A stretch of DNA of 20,932 nt from CAYNDB01 sp964395915 (GTDB taxonomy: Bacteria > Nitrospinota_A > UBA7883 > JAJRTC01), in assembly GCA_964395915.1 (NCBI GenBank), contig CAYNDB010000036.1, forward strand, positions 1 through 20,932. Direction: 5' to 3'. A program made the translations under genes and the position numbers. This document shows positions 1 to 6,368 of this stretch, piece after piece (within the stretch, counting starts at the first letter, position 1; each line of letters begins with the position of its first letter). The notes below the pieces were generated by a model that saw only the letters and a program-made list of their open reading frames with translations, made no database searches and was not told the DNA's origin.

Positions 1-42
1 TCAGACTGGCAAGATCTATTTAACGAGCATAAACAAAGCGGC

Positions 43-819
43 TTAACCGCCGTGGATGAGTCCTTTTCGAGAGACGAGAACGCTTCCATTTTTGACATCG
101 CTTAAGGTTATATCGCTTAATATCGCCCCTTCTTTTTCCCTCAATGTTATCAGGACGGTATAGTCCGCTTTTAGAGAGGCTCCCAACGATTTTATGAGAG
201 TTGGGCTGGATAAAGCTTCTTCCGATATTTTTTCATCATACAAATAACGTTCTACAGCGTAACCTGGAACCCACGACACACCTTTCCAGGCTGTAAGTTG
301 CCTCGCCAAAGATTTTGTGAAACCCTTTAAACCGTCTGATTGAACATTGATAGAATACACAATAGCCACTCGCGGCTTTTTACCGGTCGCGCTCCCTATT
401 ATATCTCCCGGTTTTATCTCCCCGCCGCCCGATAATATATTGGCGACGATAAGCTTGCTGTCCGATGGAGCGGTTTTTACCATTGCCACTTTTTCTTTAA
501 TCACTCCAAGCGTTTCACCGGTGACAGGGTGGGTAATCTCTTCAGTTATACGGGAAACACTTAATACGCTCCCCGGCTCCACAATCGCGCCAGACGTATT
601 CTCGATATAAATTTTCCCGCCATTAACCGCCACTACGGAACCTGAAAGGCTTGTAATTTGAGGTTTTATCTCCAGCAGTTGGTTATAGATGGTTTTAGCT
701 ATTTGTGTTTGAGCGGGGTTCTCTGTGGTTTGACTAGCCGTGGCCTGAGGAATGTCCGCTAAAAAAAGAGCCGCCGTAGCCAAGCATACAAATATTACGT
801 AAAATCTATTTGGTTTCAT
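43..819 (-). CDS. Secreted FlgT C-terminal-like domain protein, function unknown
   Basis: A protein of 258 residues. I start it at the ATG at 819-817 because residues 1-29 from there form a typical signal peptide: a basic MKPNR start, a hydrophobic core to about residue 22, and an Ala-rich cleavage region. The reading frame stays open up to 954, but those extra 45 codons only translate a dispersed repeat. Residues 58-145 have the beta-rich pattern of the FlgT C-terminal domain. This covers a 'SGSVVAVNGGKIYI' strand, a 'HPVTGETLG' turn (residues 97-105), and a 'GGGEIKPGD' turn near residues 131-139. Residues 150-255 look like an alpha/beta domain that may be peptidoglycan- or ligand-binding. 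There is no clear Shine-Dalgarno sequence. It lies downstream of the porin but is separated from it by a terminator, so it is probably expressed independently. A flagellar role is not supported, since no other flagellar gene is visible. Confidence 0.6.
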   Translation of the reverse strand: MKPNRFYVIFVCLATAALFLADIPQATASQTTENPAQTQIAKTIYNQLLEIKPQITSLSGSVVAVNGGKIYIENTSGAIVEPGSVLSVSRITEEITHPVTGETLGVIKEKVAMVKTAPSDSKLIVANILSGGGEIKPGDIIGSATGKKPRVAIVYSINVQSDGLKGFTKSLARQLTAWKGVSWVPGYAVERYLYDEKISEEALSSPTLIKSLGASLKADYTVLITLREKEGAILSDITLSDVKNGSVLVSRKGLIHGG

Positions 820-854
820 ATTAAAGTCTTTACCGAAAATAATTAACAGCTTTC

Positions 855-930
855 CAGTCATCCTGAACATGGCGAAGGACCTCACAGTAGAGATAGATTC
901 TTCACTTCGTTCAGAATAACCGGGATACGA
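855..930. repeat. Dispersed palindromic-type repeat, copy 1
   Basis: This intergenic stretch begins 'gtcatcctgaac' at 857-868, continues with 'gaaggacctca' and ends with 'cacttcgttcagaata'. The same arrangement recurs at 18528-18590, and a related element lies at 17458-17600. Read on the minus strand it translates without stops into a Ser/Glu/Arg-rich string that could be mistaken for the N-terminus of the adjacent gene. Elements of this look are common as multi-copy intergenic repeats in several Gram-negative phyla. Copy number outside this window cannot be judged. Confidence 0.65.
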
Positions 931-1009
931 AGATTTTTCTTTCCCTCTGAACAATTAACAAATTTCAAGCTAGCTTAATAATATATCCCAGGCTGGAAGT
1001 TTTGCGGGC

Positions 1010-1045
1010 AAAAAAAATGCCCGACCCATAAGGGCCGGGCATTTT
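1010..1045 (-). terminator. Intrinsic terminator of the porin gene
   Basis: On the minus strand an AAAATGCCCG stem is followed by GCCC, a short TTAT loop, and the complementary arm GGGTCGGGCATTTT. This makes a 14-base-pair stem with a single G-U wobble, running into eight consecutive T residues. It starts 22 bases after the porin stop codon. This is a textbook Rho-independent terminator. Confidence 0.92.
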
Positions 1046-1066
1046 GGAAATCAAACAATCAAGCTA

Positions 1067-2146
1067 TTAGATATTGATCTGAACAGCAAGACGCGTAGCG
1101 GAATAAGAGTCTCCGCCGTCCGGGTCTTTCTGGTACCACTCAAGCTGAAGCTTGTTCAACTTGTGGATGTAGTAGTTCACACCAACAGCAATACCAGTGG
1201 TCTCTTTGGCGTTGGTTTTGCCAACTTCCTCGGACTCGTAACGAACCAAAGCTTCAAGCTGTTTGGTAGCTTTGAAACCTGCGCGGACATAGTATCCCTT
1301 GATCTCGTTCTCGCCAGCGGCGTCCTTTGAGCCGGACTGGAAGTTGATATATTCACCTTCAAGCCACAGGCCAGTTTTGCCCATGGAGAATTTGCCGCCA
1401 ACACTGTAGATAGTGCGGTCGATGCTGACTTTCGTGTCTTTACCAACAACAGCGTTGTCATGCTGGTTCGAACCGTATGAAGCGTTGATGCGAAGACCTT
1501 TCATCGGGTTAAGAACCACACCGAAAACTATAGCCACGTCGCCGAAAGCATTGGCGGTGACATCACCTTTACTGTTCTTACCACCAACGTCTCTGCCATC
1601 GCCAGCGGCTCCAAGGCCGTTACCGACGTGGAGCATGAATTTGCCAACACCTTTGATCTTTTTGGTAATCTGGACACCAAGATCACGAAAGCTGTTGTTG
1701 TTCACATAAAACGCTTTAGCGGTGGATTTGACGACCATTGCGCGCTCGATGTTAGCAAGCTTTTTGGAGCTTGAGGCCGCTTCCTGGTTTGTGAAAGGTT
1801 TATATTGACCGATTCTGACGGACAGTCCGCCACCCATGTTGACCTGACCGAACATGTCTTTCAGGGTAAGGCTGCTTCCAGCCGCTTCAACGTTGACCTT
1901 ATAACCGATCATACCATCGGCGACTTTGCCTTTCATGCTGAAACGATTACGCTTCATGTAGAAACCAAAAGCCTGGTCCTCGCCGCCGGAAACTTTATAC
2001 CGGGCATCTTCATCAAGAAGGACCCAATACTGCAATTGAACGCCAGGTTGGAAAGCCTCACTGACTTTAACGTTCGCCGATGCGTGAACCGGAGTAAACG
2101 CAACGGCTGCGACCATAGCAAGGGCCGCAACAAATAATCTCCTCAT
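1067..2146 (-). CDS. Outer-membrane porin, OprP/OprO (phosphate-selective porin)-like
   Basis: A protein of 359 residues. Residues 1-24 are a signal peptide (MRRLFVAALAM core, cleavage near HASA-N). The rest is a series of short alternating hydrophobic/polar strands rich in Gly, Lys, Tyr and Val, with many 'GxYxxxG' style strands. It ends 'RLAVQINI', which suits a beta-barrel C-terminal strand recognised by the BAM machinery. The overall layout matches the phosphate-selective porin O/P family (early 'FQPGVQLQYWV', then 'RNRFSMKGKV', then 'VRIGQYKPF'). The family forms 16-stranded trimeric channels for anions in the outer membrane. Substrate here is not provable; lysines are abundant, as in anion-selective members. 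The start is fixed by a strong GAGGAG ribosome site (2155-2160), 8 bases upstream. A promoter and dyad lie at 2232-2286. Confidence 0.82.
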   Translation of the reverse strand: MRRLFVAALAMVAAVAFTPVHASANVKVSEAFQPGVQLQYWVLLDEDARYKVSGGEDQAFGFYMKRNRFSMKGKVADGMIGYKVNVEAAGSSLTLKDMFGQVNMGGGLSVRIGQYKPFTNQEAASSSKKLANIERAMVVKSTAKAFYVNNNSFRDLGVQITKKIKGVGKFMLHVGNGLGAAGDGRDVGGKNSKGDVTANAFGDVAIVFGVVLNPMKGLRINASYGSNQHDNAVVGKDTKVSIDRTIYSVGGKFSMGKTGLWLEGEYINFQSGSKDAAGENEIKGYYVRAGFKATKQLEALVRYESEEVGKTNAKETTGIAVGVNYYIHKLNKLQLEWYQKDPDGGDSYSATRLAVQINI

Positions 2147-2231
2147 TTTTTCTGCTCCTCTATTAGTAAGTAACTATTGAAACTAAAACAATTAAGCCTC
2201 TTATTCCCAATAATATCGCCATCCGGGCCTC

Positions 2232-2253
2232 AACCGATATTGCGATATTGGTT
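2232..2253. promoter_or_regulatory. Dyad at the predicted porin transcription start
   Basis: Half-sites aaccgatat (2232-2240) and atattggtt (2245-2253) are inverted repeats matching at 8 of 9 positions around a 4-base centre. The dyad begins 4 bases downstream of the predicted -10 box on the minus strand, so it covers the expected start site. It could be a repressor operator or a weak hairpin at the mRNA 5' end. It does not resemble a Pho box. Confidence 0.45.
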
Positions 2254-2257
2254 AAAA

Positions 2258-2286
2258 ATTTTATAGAGGTTGCTTTTGCAAGTCAA
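2258..2286 (-). promoter_or_regulatory. Predicted sigma-70 type promoter of the porin gene
   Basis: On the minus strand a TTGACT -35 box (2286-2281) and a TAAAAT -10 box (2263-2258) are separated by exactly 17 bases. Each box differs from consensus at one position. The predicted mRNA would have a leader of about 105 bases before the porin ATG at 2146. Confidence 0.65.
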
Positions 2287-2470
2287 GCCATAATTTGCAG
2301 AAACACCTTACCAATAAAAATAAATGTATATCATCATAAGCTATATCTTATAGTTGAAGAGCTTGATCCAAGCTGTATTACATCATAAATCACTTAATAA
2401 ATGACTTGCCTGATAAATCGGCTGGTTCATCTCGTAATTATCACCCGAATGGGTAGGAAACCATGAAAAA

Positions 2471-2497
2471 ATGTTATATTATTAGATAATAAAACAT
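2471..2497. promoter_or_regulatory. AT-rich inverted repeat upstream of the SdhABE operon
   Basis: ATGTTATATTAT (2471-2482) and ATAATAAAACAT (2486-2497) are inverted repeats matching at 11 of 12 positions around the 3-base spacer TAG. The size and symmetry suit a dimeric repressor site. The half-site contains GTTATATTAT, which also occurs in the promoter region of the nickel/cobalt transporter at 20239-20248 (reverse strand). The regulator is unknown, and a Fur-family type protein is only a guess from the AT-rich dyad. Confidence 0.4.
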
Positions 2498-2540
2498 GAA
2501 CTTGAATCAAAAACGCTCTTTTCACATCTAAACGAACGTA

Positions 2541-2645
2541 ACAGAGGTAGTAACCTCGCTTCATATAGCCCCTATAGAGCTTAGCGGGTCCCCCTATCCG
2601 CTAAGACTTTTCCGGGTGAGGGTTTAGCGCCCTTACCCGGACCCC
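2541..2645 (+). other. Cluster of hairpins: candidate structured RNA or leader
   Basis: No gene is present in this part of the 637-base gap between the porin and sdhA. Four inverted repeats lie in succession. GAGGT/ACCTC lies at 2544-2557. A weak TATAG/CTATA lies at 2564-2576. A 10-pair stem lies at 2580-2589 with 2596-2605 and has a CCCCCT loop. A 12-pair stem lies at 2611-2622 with 2630-2641, has one G-U pair, and a TTTAGCG loop. The two large stems are much more GC-rich than the flanking sequence. There is no T-run after the last stem, so it is not a standard terminator. The strand is assumed from the downstream operon; transcription has not been shown. It could be a small RNA, a cis-acting leader or a repeat element. 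Confidence 0.35.
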
Positions 2646-2783
2646 TTTACGTAAATCGCTCCTTCTACACTGATAAGGCTTGTTTCTAAAGATATTTTCC
2701 ACTGGAAAGCGGGAGTCAATTTATATACAATCATCACCTTACGTGTTGCAAACATCAATATTTATACAAACTTACTGGTTTTT

Positions 2784-4502
2784 ATGTACTCACATGACGT
2801 AGTAATCGTAGGCTCCGGCCTTGCCGGATTGAGAGCCGCCCTTGAAATGGTGGGACATCTTGACGTTGCCGTTCTGACAAAAGTATACCCGAGCAGAAGC
2901 CATTCCGGAGCTGCGCAAGGTGGAGTGGCCGCCGCTTTGGCTAATGTGGACGGGGATGATTCGATAGACACCCACGTCTATGACACTGTTAAGGGAGCGG
3001 ACTATATTGGCGATCAGGACGCCATAGAGATGATGTGCAACGACGCGCCCCGCACTATCATAGAGATGGAGCATTTTGGATGCGCCTTCTCCCGCACGGA
3101 TGAAAATAAAATAGCGCAACGCGCTTTCGGTGGGCATTCGTATAAGCGGGCCTGCTATTCGGCGGACAGGACCGGCCATGCGCTACTGCATACCCTGTTC
3201 GAACAGTCGATGAAAAATCATAGCAAGCTGCAGGTATATTCCGAGTGGTATATGACCCGCCTGATTATAGAAGAAGGCGTTTGCCGTGGCGTGGTGGCTA
3301 TGGACATCAAAACCGGCCGGATGGAAGTGTTTCACGCAAAAACTGTATTGTTCGCCACGGGCGGATACGGCAGGGCGTTCCAGATCACATCAAACGCATA
3401 TGCAAATACTGGCGACGGCATCGTGGCCGCATACAGGGCCGGAGTTCCGTTGCAGGATATGGAATTCGTCCAATACCACCCGACCGGATTATATGAACAT
3501 GGTATTTTGCTTTCCGAAGCGGCGCGTGGTGAGGGTGGTTATCTGCTCAACGGCGATGGCGACCGGTTCATGGAGAAATACGCGCCCAACAAAATGGAGC
3601 TTGGGCCGAGGGATATCGTGTCCCGCTCCGAGCAGACGGAGATCAACGAAGGACGCGGAGCAGGGCCTAACAAAGATTATGTATTGCTCGACCTGCGGCA
3701 TCTGGGCAAAGAGAAAATTATGGAGCGCCTGCCGCAGATTTACAATATAGCCAAGGATTTCATTGGAGTGGACGCCATTACCGATCCGGTGCCGATCCAG
3801 CCTACAGCGCACTACTCAATGGGAGGAATACCTGCGGACAACGACTGTCAGGTTGTGGCGGACGAAAAAGGCAACCTTATAAAAGGTTTGTTCGCCGCCG
3901 GGGAATGCTCATGCATCTCTGTTCACGGCGCAAACAGGCTCGGCACGAATTCGCTATTGGAAGCGCTGGTATTTGGGCGCAGGGCGGGAAAGAAAATGCT
4001 GGACGTGACAAGGGAGATGAACTGGTCGCCTGTAGACGAAAAAAGAGAGCTTGGGGCGGTGGAAAAGGAAATTAGCGGGTTGTTGCACACCTCGTCCAAA
4101 GAAGGGCTTGGGCCGATCCGTGAAGAGCTTCAAAGAACCATGACCTACAAGGTTGGTGTCTACCGGTCTGGCGAAGATATGGCGGAAGCGAATAAAAAGT
4201 TAAAAGACTTGCAGACCCGCTTTAAAACCGTGAGAGTGGATGACAAGCGTAGAAATTTCAATACGAATCTTATCGAAGCTCTGGAGCTTTCCCATATGCT
4301 TGAATACGCCGAGCTTATCATCGCTGGAGGGGTCGCGCGGGAGGAAAGCCGCGGCGCCCACGCCCGTGTGGATTTCCCAAAACGTGACGACGAAAAGTGG
4401 ATGAAACACACAATGGCTTTCCGGACGGACGATGGCGGGCATGAGCTCAAATACAGGCCGGTGCGGGTCACAAAGTATGAACCCGAAGAGAGAAAGTACT
4501 GA
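2784..4502 (+). CDS. sdhA: Succinate dehydrogenase/fumarate reductase flavoprotein subunit
   Basis: This is the FAD-containing catalytic subunit interconverting succinate and fumarate (572 residues, normal length). The N-terminal dinucleotide-binding motif is GSGLAGLRAALE (10-21). H40 in 'SRSHSGAAQGG' is the expected covalent FAD-linking histidine. The substrate-site residues are in HPTG (232-235), R276 in 'GPRD', H343 in 'TAHYSMGG', and the 'HGANRLGTNSLLE' block at 381-393. There is no twin-arginine signal before the FAD fold, so the enzyme faces the cytoplasm, unlike periplasmic MfrA-type fumarate reductases. The start at 2784 fits the family, but no Shine-Dalgarno sequence precedes it. The stop overlaps the next start in TGATG. 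The accompanying CCG-domain subunit marks it as an SdhABE-type enzyme. Direction of catalysis cannot be told; frdA is an equally fair name. Confidence 0.93.
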   Translation: MYSHDVVIVGSGLAGLRAALEMVGHLDVAVLTKVYPSRSHSGAAQGGVAAALANVDGDDSIDTHVYDTVKGADYIGDQDAIEMMCNDAPRTIIEMEHFGCAFSRTDENKIAQRAFGGHSYKRACYSADRTGHALLHTLFEQSMKNHSKLQVYSEWYMTRLIIEEGVCRGVVAMDIKTGRMEVFHAKTVLFATGGYGRAFQITSNAYANTGDGIVAAYRAGVPLQDMEFVQYHPTGLYEHGILLSEAARGEGGYLLNGDGDRFMEKYAPNKMELGPRDIVSRSEQTEINEGRGAGPNKDYVLLDLRHLGKEKIMERLPQIYNIAKDFIGVDAITDPVPIQPTAHYSMGGIPADNDCQVVADEKGNLIKGLFAAGECSCISVHGANRLGTNSLLEALVFGRRAGKKMLDVTREMNWSPVDEKRELGAVEKEISGLLHTSSKEGLGPIREELQRTMTYKVGVYRSGEDMAEANKKLKDLQTRFKTVRVDDKRRNFNTNLIEALELSHMLEYAELIIAGGVAREESRGAHARVDFPKRDDEKWMKHTMAFRTDDGGHELKYRPVRVTKYEPEERKY

Positions 4503-5458
4503 TGGAAAAGGTAACGTTTAAAATACACAGGTTCGACCCGGAGAAAGACCCCACGCCGTATTACCAGGACTATGAGCTTGCTCTAGACCCTGGCATCACA
4601 CTTTTAAACTGCCTGAACAAGATAAAAGCGGAGCAGGACCCAACGTTGTGTTACAGGATGTCGTGCGGTTCGGCGATATGCGGCTCTTGCGCAATGCGTA
4701 TAAACGGCCATGCGACACTGGCGTGCAAAACGCAGGCGAGCGAGCTTGTTGTAAACGGAGTGATTCAGATTGACCCGATCGGCAACTTCGATGTATTAAG
4801 GGATTTGGTTGTCGACCTGGAGCCTTTCTGGGCGTCACTACGAAAGGTGAACCCGTGGCTGAAGCCGGATAGCCGTGACAACCCGGAAAATGAACGCTTA
4901 CAGACACCAACCCAGTTCCATAAAATAGATAATGTGACCACATGCATCCTTTGCGCCTCCTGCTGGTCCGACTGCAACGTCCTGGAAGTTGATAAAAAGT
5001 TTCTTGGTCCCGCAACATTGGCCAAGTCCCACAGATTCATCTACGACTCGCGTGACGAAAAAACATTGGAGCGTGTTCAGGATATCAGCGAAAAACATGG
5101 AGTGTGGGACTGCACCCATTGCGGGGAATGCTCCACCCGTTGCCCGACCGAGACCAAACCCTTGTCAAGAATAGAAGAAACACGCGAAGCGGCCATGATG
5201 ATTGGGGTTCATAACAACAACGGAGCGCGCCACGTTTTGGGATTCCGCGAGACAGTGGGCAAAAGCGGGCGACTAAACGAAAACTACCTGCCGCCACGCA
5301 GTGTCGGATTTTTCAATATCCCCGGTTTGCTGGAGATATTACCCGTTGGACTCAGGATGATAATGCGCGGCAAGGCTCCGCCGATCATTCACCATTCCAT
5401 TAAAAAGGTGGGTGAGGTGAAAAAGATCTTCTCCAAGTTCGACCAATACAGGAAATAG
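4502..5458 (+). CDS. sdhB: Succinate dehydrogenase/fumarate reductase iron-sulfur subunit, SdhE-type partner
   Basis: This subunit carries electrons between the flavoprotein and the quinone-side subunit (318 residues). C55, C60, C63 and C75 form the N-terminal [2Fe-2S] ferredoxin motif. C148/C151/C154/C158 and C204/C207/C210/C214 form two CxxCxxCxxxC motifs. In classical SdhB/FrdB the residue matching C207 is Ile or Val and the third cluster is [3Fe-4S]. A Cys here predicts a second [4Fe-4S] cluster, as described for archaeal and other non-classical enzymes. The protein is about 70 residues longer than the classical subunit. The extra C-terminal part (about 245-318) has a hydrophobic stretch around 265-290 and a Lys-rich end, and may contact the membrane or the next subunit. 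It shares one base with sdhA, and a purine-rich AGAGAGAAAG lies upstream of its ATG. Confidence 0.93.
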   Translation: MEKVTFKIHRFDPEKDPTPYYQDYELALDPGITLLNCLNKIKAEQDPTLCYRMSCGSAICGSCAMRINGHATLACKTQASELVVNGVIQIDPIGNFDVLRDLVVDLEPFWASLRKVNPWLKPDSRDNPENERLQTPTQFHKIDNVTTCILCASCWSDCNVLEVDKKFLGPATLAKSHRFIYDSRDEKTLERVQDISEKHGVWDCTHCGECSTRCPTETKPLSRIEETREAAMMIGVHNNNGARHVLGFRETVGKSGRLNENYLPPRSVGFFNIPGLLEILPVGLRMIMRGKAPPIIHHSIKKVGEVKKIFSKFDQYRK

Positions 5459-5463
5459 ATATC

Positions 5464-6342
5464 ATGAAATACGCTTTGTTTACAGGATGCGTCGCCAAAG
5501 GGGCCGGGCGTGAGCTTATGACCGCCACAACTCTGGTTTGTAAAAAGCTTGGAATCGAGCTTGTGGAGATGGTTGACGCGGCTTGCTGCGGAGCCGGTGT
5601 GATAAGTGAAGACAACCCGATGATCGCCGATATCGTAAACGCCCGCACATTCGCGCTAGCCGAAGAACAGGGGCTTAATATCATGAATATCTGCGGCACA
5701 TGCCAGGGCGTGCACAGAAAACTGCAAGTAAAGCTTGCAAAAGACCCTGCGTATAAGGCCAGGGTGAACGAAGCTTTGATAGCGGAGACCGGGCATGAGT
5801 ATAAAGGCCATGTGGAAATAAAGCATTTCTATGAGGTCATGCTGGAGGATTTTGGCCTGGACAAGCTCAAGGCCGCCGTCACAAAGCCACTTTCCGAACT
5901 TAAAGTGGCGCCGTTTTATGGCTGTTATGCCTTGAGGCCACACGAATATTCCGACCTTGAGAATCCGGATAATCCGAACGAGCTTGAAAAACTTTTCGAG
6001 ACGCTCGGTTGCAAAGTTGTGGAATATTCCGAACGATTGAAGTGCTGCGGGTTCCCGATCCTTATGATGAACAAAACCAACTCGCTTCAGCTATCAGGCA
6101 ACGCCATACTGTCTGCGAAAAATGCGGGGGCGGACTGCCTCGTTACCCCATGCCCCTTATGTCATCTGAACATGGACGCATACCAGCCGGAGATCGAATC
6201 CTGCACAGGGGAGAGCCTGAACATGCCGATATTGCATGTGCCACAGCTTGTGGCTATGGCTTTGGGATTTTCGACAGACGACCTTAAGATGAAAACCCAT
6301 ATCGTCCGGCCTACAGAGGCTGTGACATCGGCGCAGGCTTAA
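5464..6342 (+). CDS. sdhE: SdhE/HdrB-like subunit with two CCG (cysteine-rich) domains
   Basis: A 292-residue protein related to heterodisulfide reductase subunit B, the quinone-side subunit of SdhABE/MfrABE-type complexes. CCG domain 1 has C9, C41-C42 (ACCGAG) and C77/C80 (CGTC). CCG domain 2 has C154, C194-C195 (KCCGFP) and C230/C233 (CPLC). All five cysteines of each domain are present, so both could hold the unusual non-cubane-type iron-sulfur centres known for this fold. It replaces the haem-bearing SdhC/D anchor; no such anchor is encoded nearby. The ATG lies 5 bases after the sdhB stop, with AGGAAA overlapping the end of sdhB as ribosome site. The symbol sdhE here means the CCG-domain subunit, not the FAD-assembly factor of the same name. 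Confidence 0.9.
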   Translation: MKYALFTGCVAKGAGRELMTATTLVCKKLGIELVEMVDAACCGAGVISEDNPMIADIVNARTFALAEEQGLNIMNICGTCQGVHRKLQVKLAKDPAYKARVNEALIAETGHEYKGHVEIKHFYEVMLEDFGLDKLKAAVTKPLSELKVAPFYGCYALRPHEYSDLENPDNPNELEKLFETLGCKVVEYSERLKCCGFPILMMNKTNSLQLSGNAILSAKNAGADCLVTPCPLCHLNMDAYQPEIESCTGESLNMPILHVPQLVAMALGFSTDDLKMKTHIVRPTEAVTSAQA

Positions 6343-6368
6343 TTTAAAGCCCGGGCGCTACAGCAAGG

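Noticed and set aside
820..954. N-terminal extension of the FlgT-like protein up to 954
   Set aside because: The 45 extra codons translate a dispersed repeat and precede a good signal peptide that begins at 819.
1177..2137. Overlapping open frames opposite and within the porin gene
   Set aside because: They are shadows of the porin reading frame, with no ribosome sites and no recognisable protein features.
2580..2641. Transfer RNA or intrinsic terminator
   Set aside because: No acceptor stem or T-loop can be drawn, and no T-run follows the last hairpin.
2703..2731. sdhA promoter TGGAAA - 17 bases - TACAAT
   Set aside because: The -35 match is poor and other weak candidates exist nearby, so it is not listed as a feature.
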